Assembly (NCBI RefSeq): GCF_012516375.2
Contig: NZ_CP051204.2
Coordinates: 3,906,001 to 3,970,000 of the forward strand
DNA: 64,000 nucleotides
Source: Chitinophaga oryzae
GTDB lineage: Bacteria > Bacteroidota > Bacteroidia > Chitinophagales > Chitinophagaceae
Reading direction: 5' to 3'
Positions 1 through 7,814 of this stretch are shown piece after piece. The notes under the pieces were generated by a model. The model did no database searches. It had not been told where the DNA came from and was given only the letters and a program-made list of their open reading frames with translations. Position 1 is the first letter of the stretch. Each line of letters opens with the position of its first letter. The position numbers and the translations under genes are program-made.

Positions 1-2
1 CG

Positions 3-719
3 TCCGATACCAGTCGCGGCGTGGTACGCCTCACCGATGTGACCGATCCCATACTGGAGGTATATCCGGCGAACCCGGCACACGCTAAAAATGTGGGCGT
101 GGTCATATGTCCCGGCGGCGGCTACAATATCCTCGCCATCAACCTGGAGGGCTATGAAATCGCACAGTGGCTCAATCAGTTGGGCTATACCGCCTTTGTG
201 CTGCAATACAGGGTGCCCAAAAAAGAAGCCGGCGCCTTGCAGGACGCCCAGCGCGCTATGCGTATCGTACGCAGCCGCGCCAAAGAATGGAAGCTGGACC
301 CCGAAAGAATAGGCATGATGGGCTTTTCAGCCGGTGGAAGCCTTACCGCCAGATTAGCAACGCAGTATAACGTAAAAGCATATACGCCGGTGGATAAGGC
401 CGATTCTCTGTCTGCCCGCCCGGCTTTTGGTATGCTGATATATCCTGCTTATCTCGACAGGGGAGAAGGGCGTACGCTGACGCCGGAACTGCGGATTGAC
501 AAACAAACGCCTCCTATGTTCCTTTTTGCTACCGCCGATGATACCTATGGCAACAGCGCGCTCGTGATGGCCGGCGCCCTGCGTGATGCCGGCATACCGG
601 CAGAGCTGCATTTTTACGCCAAAGGCGGCCATGGTTACGGCCTTCGCCCGGGCAACAGCGCCGCTGAAGTATGGCCGGCGCTGGCCGCCAAATGGATGGA
701 GCACCTGGGCGCCCGATAA
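3..719 (+). CDS. alpha/beta hydrolase (acetylxylan-esterase-like), 5' end outside window
   Basis: The reading frame is open from the first bases of the window, so the start codon and probably a signal peptide lie upstream. The visible part has the alpha/beta-hydrolase core: an oxyanion-hole stretch CPGGGY near base 111, the nucleophile elbow GFSAGG near base 319, an acid in the segment ATADDTYG near base 529, and a catalytic-histidine segment GGHGYG near base 622. This order matches the BD-FAE / acetylxylan-esterase-like hydrolases of Bacteroidota, which remove acyl groups from polysaccharides or small esters. The substrate cannot be told. An in-frame GTG at base 21 is probably not the real start, because the reading frame before it also matches the family. 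Confidence 0.8.
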   Translation, partial: SDTSRGVVRLTDVTDPILEVYPANPAHAKNVGVVICPGGGYNILAINLEGYEIAQWLNQLGYTAFVLQYRVPKKEAGALQDAQRAMRIVRSRAKEWKLDPERIGMMGFSAGGSLTARLATQYNVKAYTPVDKADSLSARPAFGMLIYPAYLDRGEGRTLTPELRIDKQTPPMFLFATADDTYGNSALVMAGALRDAGIPAELHFYAKGGHGYGLRPGNSAAEVWPALAAKWMEHLGAR

Positions 720-774
720 TCCTGTAAATCTCTTTCCGGATTATATAAATCTTCCGGCGATATATTCGGCAACT

Positions 775-802
775 TTACAACAATTAAAACACACAGTTGT
801 AA
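775..802. promoter_or_regulatory. Inverted repeat upstream of the copper ATPase, candidate operator
   Basis: A perfect 7-bp inverted repeat, TTACAAC at 775-781 and GTTGTAA at 796-802, is separated by 14 AT-rich bases and ends 21 bases before the ATPase start. Its size and place suit a dimeric metal-responsive repressor, but no regulator gene is nearby and the site is inferred from symmetry only. Confidence 0.3.
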
Positions 803-823
803 TATTAAAAACCGGATATCGCT

Positions 824-2920
824 ATGGACAAACATCAGCACATGCATATGCACATGGACCACGATCATCACGATCGGGAGCCGGAGGCCGACGCAAACGC
901 CGGTCACGTGCATGACCATACGGACCATTCCCAACATTCCCCTCAGCCTGGCCATGCCGCGCATGCCGGCCATGGAGGTCACGCCGGACATGACCACCAG
1001 GCCATGATCCGCGATTTCCGGCAACGGTTTTACGTAGTGCTGATACTCACCATACCGGTCATGCTGTTGTCGAAAATGATCCAGCACTGGCTGGGGCTGG
1101 ACATTAGTTTCCCGGGCGATAACTACCTCCTGTGTGCGCTGTCTGCCGTCATTTTCTTCTATGGCGGCTGGCCTTTCCTTTCCGGCTGGTGGTCTGAAAT
1201 GCGGACGCGCAATCCCGGCATGATGACGCTGATCGGCTTCGCCATCAGCGTAGCTTTTGTATATAGCGTGGCCACGCTGTTCGGACTGCAGGGCATGGAC
1301 TTTTTCTGGGAACTGGCAACGCTGATCCTGATTATGCTGCTGGGACACTGGATTGAAATGAAGTCGGTGGCGGGCGCTTCGCGTGAACTGGAACTGCTGG
1401 TACAACTCATGCCGGCGGAAGCTCACCTGGTGGAAGGCGGCAATATCCGCGAAGTAAAAACCGACAGCCTGCAGCCCGGCAACATGGTGCTGATAAAACC
1501 CGGGGAAAAAGTAGCGGCAGACGGCGTTGTAACGGAAGGCAGCAGCTATCTCAATGAATCCATGCTGACGGGAGAGTCCAAACCGGTGAAAAAAAGCAAA
1601 GGCGACAGGGTGATCGCCGGATCTATCAATGGCAATCAGGCGCTGCATATCAAGGTGTCCCACAACGCGGCCTCTTCCTACCTGTCACAGGTGATCAGGC
1701 TGGTCAACGATGCGCAGCAGGCCAAATCGAATACGCAACTGCTGGCCGACAAGGCTGCCCGCTGGCTGACGATCATCGCCATTGTGGCAGGTATCGCCAC
1801 TTTCGCCTACTGGCGCATCGACGGCCAGTCCATCTCTTTCGCCATGGAACGGATGGTAACGGTCATCGTTATCTGCTGCCCGCACGCCTTGGGCCTCGCG
1901 GTACCGCTGGTGGTAGCCCGCTCCACCACCGTGGCCGCCAAAAACGGCCTGCTGATCAAAAACAGGACCGCCTTCGAAAACGCCCGTAAAATCACCACGC
2001 TGGTATTCGATAAAACCGGTACGCTTACGGTAGGCAAGTTCCAGGTGGTGCAGCTGGAAACGCTGGACAACCGCTACAGTCAACAGGAAATACTGATGCT
2101 GGCAGCCGCCGTGGAACAACAGTCGGAGCATCCCATCGCCACCGGCATTGTGGACAAGGCCCGTAACGAAGGAGTACAGATACCTGCCGCCAGCGATATG
2201 CAGGCCATGACCGGCAAAGGTATCAGCGCTACTGTCAACGGGAAAAAAGTACAGGTGGTAAGTCCCGCTTATATGAAAGAACAGTTCCCGCAACAGGCGG
2301 CAATAGGGCAAACAGATACCGGCACCCTGTCTTTTGTGATCGTGGATGGTCTGCCGGCAGGCTATATCGTATTGGCGGATGAAATCAGGCCGGAATCACT
2401 GCCTGCTATCCAGGCGTTGAAAAAAGAACACATCGCCAGCGTACTGCTCACCGGCGATAACAAAAAAGTGGCGGCCGCTGTGGCGCAACAACTGCAGCTA
2501 GATAACTATATCGCGGAAGTGCTGCCGCACCAGAAACTGGAAGAAATCAAAAGATTGCAGGAAGCAGGCCAGTACGTAGCGATGACTGGCGACGGCATCA
2601 ACGACGCGCCGGCATTAGCCCAGGCGGATATCGGCATCGCCATCGGCTCCGGTTCTGACATCGCTGCAGAAACAGCGGGCATCGTGCTGGTCAACAGCAA
2701 CCCGCAGGACATCGTCAGCCTGGTACGTTTCGGCAAGGCCACCTACCGGAAAATGATCCAGAACCTGGCCTGGGCCACCGGTTACAACGTCATCACCATG
2801 CCGCTGGCAGCAGGCGTGCTGTATCACTGGGGCGTACTGTTAAGTCCCGCCGCCGGTGCGGTACTGATGACAGTGAGCACCGTCATAGTAGCTATCAACG
2901 CCAGATTGCTGAAATTATAA
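824..2920 (+). CDS. Copper-translocating P1B-type ATPase, CopB-like (CPH motif), His-rich N terminus
   Basis: This is a heavy-metal P-type ATPase of 698 residues that should export copper (or silver) across the inner membrane using ATP. Residues 1-58 hold 18 histidines and no CxxC heavy-metal-associated domain. The transmembrane metal-site motif is Cys-Pro-His (352-354) rather than Cys-Pro-Cys, which by known subfamily rules places it in the P1B-3/CopB group. The actuator TGES loop (around 249-252), the phosphorylation motif DKTGTLT (D396), the SEHP motif of the nucleotide-binding domain and GDGINDAP (about 589) are all present, so the enzyme looks intact. It appears to be monocistronic, with an inverted repeat in its upstream region. 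No copper chaperone or regulator lies beside it. Confidence 0.92.
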   Translation: MDKHQHMHMHMDHDHHDREPEADANAGHVHDHTDHSQHSPQPGHAAHAGHGGHAGHDHQAMIRDFRQRFYVVLILTIPVMLLSKMIQHWLGLDISFPGDNYLLCALSAVIFFYGGWPFLSGWWSEMRTRNPGMMTLIGFAISVAFVYSVATLFGLQGMDFFWELATLILIMLLGHWIEMKSVAGASRELELLVQLMPAEAHLVEGGNIREVKTDSLQPGNMVLIKPGEKVAADGVVTEGSSYLNESMLTGESKPVKKSKGDRVIAGSINGNQALHIKVSHNAASSYLSQVIRLVNDAQQAKSNTQLLADKAARWLTIIAIVAGIATFAYWRIDGQSISFAMERMVTVIVICCPHALGLAVPLVVARSTTVAAKNGLLIKNRTAFENARKITTLVFDKTGTLTVGKFQVVQLETLDNRYSQQEILMLAAAVEQQSEHPIATGIVDKARNEGVQIPAASDMQAMTGKGISATVNGKKVQVVSPAYMKEQFPQQAAIGQTDTGTLSFVIVDGLPAGYIVLADEIRPESLPAIQALKKEHIASVLLTGDNKKVAAAVAQQLQLDNYIAEVLPHQKLEEIKRLQEAGQYVAMTGDGINDAPALAQADIGIAIGSGSDIAAETAGIVLVNSNPQDIVSLVRFGKATYRKMIQNLAWATGYNVITMPLAAGVLYHWGVLLSPAAGAVLMTVSTVIVAINARLLKL

Positions 2921-2955
2921 CTTTTCATTATTAGCATTTCCAGTAAATATTTCTA

Positions 2956-2963
2956 TACATTTG
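2956..2963 (+). promoter_or_regulatory. Bacteroidota-type -7 box for the SPFH gene
   Basis: TACATTTG fits the TAnnTTTG -7 element used by the primary sigma factor of Bacteroidota and lies 29 bases before the ATG at 2992. I see no clear -33 TTTG at the right distance. Confidence 0.45.
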
Positions 2964-2991
2964 GTGCAGATGTTTCTTAAAACCTGTTACT

Positions 2992-4110
2992 ATGGGAATA
3001 TTTGATAAACTCCGGAATGAATTTATTGACATTATTGAGTGGACAGACCCGTCCGCCGACACCATTGTGTGGAAGTTTCCCCGCTACCAGAATGAAATAA
3101 AAATGAACGCCAAGCTGACGGTAAGAGAATCGCAGGTGGCAGTTTTTATGAACGAAGGTAAGATAGCGGATGTTTTTCAGCCCGGCATGTATACGCTGAC
3201 AACGCAGAACATGCCTATTCTGACTACGTTACAGGGATGGAAATATGGTTTTAACAGCCCCTTTAAGGCAGATGTGTTTTTCATCAGCATGCGGCAGTTC
3301 ACCAACCAGAAATGGGGCACCAAAAACCCTGTCATGCTGCGCGATGCCGAATTCGGCCCGCTGCGGCTGCGCGCTTTCGGCAGCTACGCTTTCCGCGTGA
3401 AAGACGCTGCGCAGTTCCTGAAAGAAATCGCCGCTACCAATCCTGAATATACGGTTGACGGTATCAACGAACAACTGCGCAACCTGGCCGTTTCCCGCGG
3501 TATGGATGCCATTGCCGAAGCAAAAATCCCGGTGCTCGACCTGGCTGCCAGGTACGATGAGGTATCCCAGCTGATCACCGAAAAAATACGGCCTGAGTTT
3601 AATGAGCTGGGCCTCGACCTGACGAAATTCCTGATTGAAAATATTTCCCTGCCGCCCGAGGTGGAAGAAGCGCTGGACAAACGCAGCAGCATGGGTATCG
3701 TAGGCAACCTCGGCGCCTATGCACAGTTCCAGGCCGCCAATGCCATGGAAAAAGCTGCAGAAAACCCCTCCGGCGGGGGACTGGCTGCTGCCGGTCTCGG
3801 CGCCGGTATGGGGGCTGCCATGATGGGCCAGGTAGGTAACGTATTCCAGAATAACCAGGCTAATCAACAGCCTGCCGCCGGTGGCCCGGGTGTTCCGCCG
3901 CCGCTGCCGGGCACAGAGCCTTTCTTCGTGGCTGTGGAAGGTAAACAGTCCGGCCCTTACAACATGGACCAGCTGCGTCAGCTGGCCGCTTCCGGTAGTC
4001 TCCAGCACCAGACCCTGGTCTGGAAAACAGGCATGGCCGCCTGGACCGCCGCTTCCGCAGTGCCTGAACTGGCGCCCGTACTGGCCACTGTACCGCCACC
4101 ATTACCGTAA
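2992..4110 (+). CDS. SPFH domain protein with C-terminal GYF_2 domain
   Basis: The protein has 372 residues. The first ~250 form an SPFH (band-7-like) domain of the YdjI/'virion core' type. A glycine/alanine-rich linker (about 258-285) and a proline-rich stretch follow, and the last ~65 residues form a GYF_2 domain (PFFVAVEGKQSGPYNMDQL) that typically binds proline-rich ligands. There is no signal peptide or membrane segment, so it is probably a cytoplasmic, membrane-associated scaffold. The next gene encodes a double zinc-ribbon protein with a C-terminal membrane anchor. In Bacillus subtilis the YdjG (zinc ribbon) and YdjI (SPFH) proteins work together in a membrane-stress complex, so the two genes here may act together. 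That role is inference. Confidence 0.8.
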   Translation: MGIFDKLRNEFIDIIEWTDPSADTIVWKFPRYQNEIKMNAKLTVRESQVAVFMNEGKIADVFQPGMYTLTTQNMPILTTLQGWKYGFNSPFKADVFFISMRQFTNQKWGTKNPVMLRDAEFGPLRLRAFGSYAFRVKDAAQFLKEIAATNPEYTVDGINEQLRNLAVSRGMDAIAEAKIPVLDLAARYDEVSQLITEKIRPEFNELGLDLTKFLIENISLPPEVEEALDKRSSMGIVGNLGAYAQFQAANAMEKAAENPSGGGLAAAGLGAGMGAAMMGQVGNVFQNNQANQQPAAGGPGVPPPLPGTEPFFVAVEGKQSGPYNMDQLRQLAASGSLQHQTLVWKTGMAAWTAASAVPELAPVLATVPPPLP

Positions 4111-4113
4111 ATT

Positions 4114-4272
4114 AATTACGAATTACGAATTACGAATTACGAATTACGAATTACGAATTACGAATTACGAATTACGAATTACGAATTTATAGCTTACTAA
4201 CAGCTCCATGCTGCTAAAGAACTCCCAATTCGTAATTCGTAATTCGTAATTCGTAATTCGTAATTCGTAATT
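4114..4272. repeat. Heptamer-array hairpin element, locus 1
   Basis: Ten perfect tandem copies of AATTACG (4114-4183) are followed by a 39-bp core and six copies of the reverse complement CGTAATT (4231-4272). The two arrays can pair into a long hairpin. The element starts 3 bases after the SPFH stop codon and ends 17 bases before the zinc-ribbon gene. A second copy of the same architecture lies at 17868-17977. Confidence 0.9.
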
Positions 4273-4288
4273 TTTCACAAATATTCCT

Positions 4289-5416
4289 ATGTCTTTTGAG
4301 GAAAAAACCAAAGAGACGGTATCCTCGCTGAAATGTCAGAACTGTGGCGCCATCCTGCATTATGCGCCCGGCACCAACAGCCTGAAATGTGAGTACTGCG
4401 GTACCGTTAACACCATTGAAGCAGAAGCCTCTCCGCAAGGCATCCGGGCTTTCGATTATGATGCTTTCATCGCAGACCTGCAGCGCCATACAGAACATAC
4501 CGAACAGGCAGTCGTGGTGAAATGTACCAGTTGCGGCGCTTCTACGACCATGTTGCCCAACGTGACGGCAGATGCCTGCCCGTTCTGTGCATCGCCGCTG
4601 GTGGTGCAGCAGGGCGCCGCTACGGCCATCCTCCAGCCGCATTATGTGCTGCCCTTTGCAGTGGATGATAAACAAGCCGGTAAGTTCTTCCAGCAGTGGA
4701 TGAGTAAATTGTGGTTTGCTCCGTCCGACCTGGTAAAGAAAGTGAAAGACAGGTCCTATCATCAGCTGAAAGGCATTTACATTCCGCATTGGAGCTATGA
4801 TACGGACACCGTGACTTCCTACAGCGGGCAACGCGGTGAATACTATTATACTACTGAAACCTATACGGAAGAAGTTAATGGCAGAACAGAAACGCGTACC
4901 CGCCAGGTGCGTCATACGGCCTGGTACGACACTTCCGGGGTGGTAGACAATACCTTCCGGGACGTACTGGTTTCCGCCAGCCCTTCCTTGCCCCGCAAGA
5001 TGGCCGAAATTCTCGAACCCTGGCACCTGGACCAGCTCAAAGCCTACGATGGCCGCTATCTGAGCGGCTTCCGGGCAGAACTGTACCAGACGGACGCAGA
5101 ACAGGGACTGGCCATCGCCAAAAAGCGGATGGACCCCATCATCCGGGACGAAATATGCAGCGATATCGGCGGCGATGAACAGTCGATCGACAGCTACAAG
5201 GTGGCCTACAACCAGCTCGGGCTAAAGTATATCCTGTTGCCGGTCTGGCTGAGCGCCTACCGCTATAACAACAAACTCTATCATTTTGTCGTAAATGCCA
5301 ATACCGGGGAAGTCACCGGGGACAGGCCCTATAGCTGGACCAAGATCGTCGGGCTGATTGTGCTGATCATCGCCATTGTATGGGTTTTGTATGTGTGCTT
5401 CGCTCAACCTGAATAA
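4289..5416 (+). CDS. Double zinc-ribbon protein with C-terminal membrane anchor
   Basis: The 375-residue protein starts with two zinc ribbons, C16/C19/C34/C37 and C79/C82/C97/C100. A long middle domain is rich in aromatic residues and ends in a single hydrophobic segment (about 349-371) followed by a very short tail. This layout matches the YdjG-like 'TFIIB-type zinc ribbon' proteins that are often misnamed primosomal protein N'. No helicase motifs are present, so that name would be wrong. The protein is probably tail-anchored with the ribbons in the cytoplasm. Its neighbour, the SPFH-GYF gene, is the likely partner. A rho-independent terminator follows the gene. Confidence 0.7.
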   Translation: MSFEEKTKETVSSLKCQNCGAILHYAPGTNSLKCEYCGTVNTIEAEASPQGIRAFDYDAFIADLQRHTEHTEQAVVVKCTSCGASTTMLPNVTADACPFCASPLVVQQGAATAILQPHYVLPFAVDDKQAGKFFQQWMSKLWFAPSDLVKKVKDRSYHQLKGIYIPHWSYDTDTVTSYSGQRGEYYYTTETYTEEVNGRTETRTRQVRHTAWYDTSGVVDNTFRDVLVSASPSLPRKMAEILEPWHLDQLKAYDGRYLSGFRAELYQTDAEQGLAIAKKRMDPIIRDEICSDIGGDEQSIDSYKVAYNQLGLKYILLPVWLSAYRYNNKLYHFVVNANTGEVTGDRPYSWTKIVGLIVLIIAIVWVLYVCFAQPE

Positions 5417-5425
5417 ATGATGAAA

Positions 5426-5457
5426 ACTGCCGGGAAAAACTTCCGGCAGTCATCTTT
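5426..5457 (+). terminator. Terminator after the zinc-ribbon gene
   Basis: An 8-bp GC-rich stem (ACTGCCGG paired with CCGGCAGT) sits 10 bases after the stop codon and is followed by CATCTTTT. Confidence 0.7.
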
Positions 5458-5489
5458 TACATACTGGGGAAAACCCTCTACACCAAAGC
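5458..5489 (+). repeat. Conserved upstream block of the first DUF4142 gene
   Basis: This 32-bp block shares about 27 identical positions with 6294-6325. The core is TGGGGAAAA, one variable base, CCTCTAC, two variable bases, CAAAGC. Each copy lies 170-180 bases before a DUF4142 start codon, so the block was either duplicated with the gene or is kept as a shared control element. Confidence 0.6.
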
Positions 5490-5629
5490 TGCTCCGTTAT
5501 TCCCTTCTTAAAGAGCTCTTCCTTTTTGCCCGGCCACAGGGCGGTGTTAAAACGCATGTGCCTGCCTGAAAATTTTTGTCAGTTCATTTGTGGCTAATCT
5601 GTATTTAAACCCGTTAAACTTCTAGGGTT

Positions 5630-6202
5630 ATGAAAAAAACAACCTTTTTTGCTGTGGTGCTGCCTGGCATGTGGTTGCTCCTGTCCTGTGGTAATAACAA
5701 CATGCGAAGTAATGCCCGGCAGGCGACTCCGGCAGATTCGGCGGAAGCCATTAATAACGCGGAAAAAACGGTGGACTCATTGTCTGCTTCCTTTGCGGTA
5801 AACGCAGCCGATGACGGCATGATGGAGGTAGCGCTGGGAAAACTGGCGATGGAGAAGGCCATAGACCCGCGGGTGAAAGCCTTTGCCGCAATGTCGGTAA
5901 ACGATCGTACCAGGGGAAACGAACGGCTTAAATTAATTGCGGAAAAATGGAAGATCGCACTGCCTTCAACGCTGGCCACAGCCTCGCAGAAACATCTTGA
6001 GCGGCTCTCTAAAAAAAGCGGAAAACGTTTTGAAAAAGAATACATCGGTGAAATGGTGGACAGCCACGACCAGGACCTGAAAGATTTCAACTATGCAGCA
6101 AACAACCTGGGCAATGTGAGCCTGCGGGAATGGGCCAGGAAAGCGCTGCCGGTATTGATGGTACACCTGGATTCAGCAAGGGCTATCAAGAACGCACAAT
6201 AG
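5630..6202 (+). CDS. DUF4142 lipoprotein, first of a tandem pair
   Basis: The protein has 190 residues. A lipoprotein signal ends in the lipobox LLSC (Cys about 20), so it should be anchored in the cell envelope. The rest is one DUF4142 domain, a ferritin-like four-helix family with no settled biochemical role; members are common and often repeated in Bacteroidota. It contains typical segments such as MMEVALGKLA and a C-terminal HLDSAKA-like end. The next gene is a paralogue of nearly the same length, and both follow the same upstream sequence block, which points to a tandem gene duplication. Stress or envelope protection is sometimes suggested for the family, but nothing here proves it. Confidence 0.85.
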   Translation: MKKTTFFAVVLPGMWLLLSCGNNNMRSNARQATPADSAEAINNAEKTVDSLSASFAVNAADDGMMEVALGKLAMEKAIDPRVKAFAAMSVNDRTRGNERLKLIAEKWKIALPSTLATASQKHLERLSKKSGKRFEKEYIGEMVDSHDQDLKDFNYAANNLGNVSLREWARKALPVLMVHLDSARAIKNAQ

Positions 6203-6238
6203 TGCACCGTCTTCATCCTACAGGAAACCCACCGGTTC

Positions 6239-6281
6239 CGGGTGTCTTTTCGTATATACGTTTACGTATGAAACGACACCC
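6239..6281 (+). terminator. Imperfect hairpin after the first DUF4142 gene
   Basis: GGGTGTC at 6239-6245 pairs with GACACCC near 6275-6281, with a partly paired interior. A T-rich stretch (about 6283-6294) follows, which fits a terminator between the paralogues. Confidence 0.5.
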
Positions 6282-6293
6282 GGTTTGTTTTTT

Positions 6294-6325
6294 TACATTA
6301 TGGGGAAAAGCCTCTACGGCAAAGC
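6294..6325 (+). repeat. Conserved upstream block of the second DUF4142 gene
   Basis: This is the second copy of the block at 5458-5489. It sits just after the hairpin that follows the first paralogue and 147 bases before the second start codon when measured from its end. Confidence 0.6.
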
Positions 6326-6391
6326 ATTCGCGGCCGTTTATCCGTTAAGGTGATCTCTTCCGTGTAAACCGGCTGTCCTGTTGCTTTATCC

Positions 6392-6420
6392 ATACCATGC
6401 GTCCGCATGGTATTTTTTTT
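6392..6420 (+). terminator. Perfect hairpin with T8 tract in the leader of the second DUF4142 gene
   Basis: ATACCATGCG (6392-6401) pairs exactly with CGCATGGTAT (6404-6413) and runs into eight T. It lies between the conserved upstream block and the ATG at 6472, so it is either an attenuator in the leader or the end of a short transcript. Confidence 0.65.
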
Positions 6421-6471
6421 GCCGGATGATTAGCTGAAATCAAACATTAAACCCAATAAATCTCATCAACT

Positions 6472-7041
6472 ATGAAGAAAACAATCTTATTGGCTACGGC
6501 CGTGCTGGGCGCATGGATGCTGTCTTCGTGCAACAACAATGCAAACAATCCGCAAAGTGAAAAACCAGTAGATTCTGCACAGGATGTAAACGAGGCGGTA
6601 AAGCCTGTTGACAACAATTCCTCTGAATTCGCTGTAAAGGCGGCCAACGGTGGTATGATGGAGGTGGAAATGGGCAAACTGGCACAGGAGAAAGCACAGA
6701 ACCCGAGGGTGAAAGCTTTTGCTGCAATGATGGTCAGCGATCACACTAAAGCAAATGACGAACTGAAAGAGTTAGCCGGCAAAAAGAATATCGCACTGCC
6801 TGCGGAGCTCTCCACTGAATCGAAAGAACACATGGACAAACTGGCGAAGAAAACAGGGAAGGACTTCGACAAAGATTATATGGACATGATGGTAGACGAC
6901 CATGACAAAGACGTGAACGAATTCGATAAGGCAGCCAACAACCTGGAAGATGCGGATTTAAAAACATGGGCCAGCAAGACCTTGCCCACGCTCAGGACCC
7001 ACCAGGATTCTGCGAAAGCGATCAAATCCGCCCTTAAATAA
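6472..7041 (+). CDS. DUF4142 lipoprotein, second of a tandem pair
   Basis: The protein has 189 residues and is a clear paralogue of the one before it. The lipobox is LSSC (Cys about 20) and a DUF4142 domain fills the rest, with matching segments such as GGMMEVEMGKLAQEKAQNPR and DYMDMMVDDHDKDV. It is more charged and lysine-rich than its neighbour. An envelope location is expected from the lipobox; the function is unknown. The leader carries the conserved block and a strong hairpin, so this copy may be regulated differently from the first one. It converges on the minus-strand redox operon, with a shared hairpin between them. Confidence 0.85.
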   Translation: MKKTILLATAVLGAWMLSSCNNNANNPQSEKPVDSAQDVNEAVKPVDNNSSEFAVKAANGGMMEVEMGKLAQEKAQNPRVKAFAAMMVSDHTKANDELKELAGKKNIALPAELSTESKEHMDKLAKKTGKDFDKDYMDMMVDDHDKDVNEFDKAANNLEDADLKTWASKTLPTLRTHQDSAKAIKSALK

Positions 7042-7055
7042 ATCAAGTGATAATG

Positions 7056-7099
7056 AATGACGAATCTGAGTGTCTGTTATGGCGCTCGGATTCGTCATT
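7056..7099. terminator. Bidirectional terminator between convergent genes
   Basis: A 15-bp arm (7056-7070) pairs with 7085-7099 with one mismatch, leaving a 14-base loop. It serves the DUF4142 gene on the plus strand and, by position, the minus-strand operon that ends at 7107. Confidence 0.65.
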
Positions 7100-7106
7100 T
7101 ATCCTT

Positions 7107-7379
7107 TCAGAGAAGGTCGTTGTATTCCGGATGCCTTTTCATATAAGCGTGTACGTATGGGCACAGCGGTTTTACCTTTAATTGGTTTTCCCTGGCGTAT
7201 TCCAGCACGTATTTGGCCATTTGGGAGGCGATGCCTTTGCCTTCCAGTTCAGGCGGCACTTCCGTGTGAATGTAAGCGATGCCGCCGGGAAACAGCTTGT
7301 ACACGATAAAAGCGGTGTGCCCGTCGACAGTGGTTTCAAACTGGTGTTTTTCGGTGTTTTGCTGAATGGTAAGTTCCAT
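7107..7379 (-). CDS. Small GNAT-like N-acetyltransferase (YjdJ-type)
   Basis: The protein has only 90 residues. It fits the short GNAT subfamily that keeps just the acetyl-CoA-binding half, with the segment PPELEGKGIASQMAKYVLEYA as the pyrophosphate-binding loop (consensus Q/RxxGxG/A) and the ending CPYVHAYMKRHPEY typical of the YjdJ group. The substrate is unknown. It is the last gene of the five-gene minus-strand operon and starts two bases after the stop of the iron-sulfur protein, so it is probably made together with the redox-stress proteins. Confidence 0.8.
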   Translation of the reverse strand: MELTIQQNTEKHQFETTVDGHTAFIVYKLFPGGIAYIHTEVPPELEGKGIASQMAKYVLEYARENQLKVKPLCPYVHAYMKRHPEYNDLL

Positions 7380-7381
7380 AA

Positions 7382-7813
7382 TTATTCATTGTCTTTATAA
7401 CCGTTAGTGATGTGGGTGCCGTCGCAGTACGGCATGTTGGAAGAACTGCCGCATCTGCACATGGCGGTTACCATGTGAAAGGGCGTTTCTTCGCCGGCGG
7501 TATTTTTGATCAGCACGTTGCCATATATGAGGCGCGGGCCGTTGGGCACTGTTTCCGAGAGGCTGCTGGCGGTTATTTCTGCCGCTTTATCCGCTTCATT
7601 GTTCAGGTAAAAAGTGAGTGCGCCGGAAGGACATTTCTTTACCTGCCGGATAATCCGGTCGGTCGTACTGCCGTCAGCGTTGATCCAGGGCTTGGCCTTA
7701 GGATCGAATACTTCGGGAAGGCCATGGAAACATATTTCGGAGTGTTTGCACACTTCCGGCTTCCATACGATGGTGACTTCTCCGTTGCTGTATTTTTTAG
7801 TAATGTCTTTCAT
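7382..7813 (-). CDS. 4Fe-4S mono-cluster (Fer4_19) plus CDGSH iron-sulfur protein
   Basis: I place the start at the ATG at 7813 rather than at a longer in-frame start at 7876. The shorter version begins right where homology begins and lies one base from the OsmC stop. The 143-residue protein has two iron-sulfur modules. The first is a divergent 4Fe-4S domain with C22, C28 and the CP motif at C61. The second is a CDGSH domain near the end with C119, C121, C130 and H134, which holds a labile 2Fe-2S cluster. Such two-module proteins are cytoplasmic and thought to take part in electron transfer or redox sensing. Their exact partner is not known. Confidence 0.88.
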   Translation of the reverse strand: MKDITKKYSNGEVTIVWKPEVCKHSEICFHGLPEVFDPKAKPWINADGSTTDRIIRQVKKCPSGALTFYLNNEADKAAEITASSLSETVPNGPRLIYGNVLIKNTAGEETPFHMVTAMCRCGSSSNMPYCDGTHITNGYKDNE

Positions 7814-7814
7814 A

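Noticed and set aside
635..1663. 342-codon minus-strand frame opposite the copper ATPase
   Set aside because: It is the antisense of a full, well-conserved ATPase and has no recognisable domain.
4114..4272. CRISPR array or protein-coding repeat (frames read [14 protein letters not shown])
   Set aside because: The unit is only 7 bp with no spacers, and the coding frames are read-throughs of the hairpin arms on both strands.
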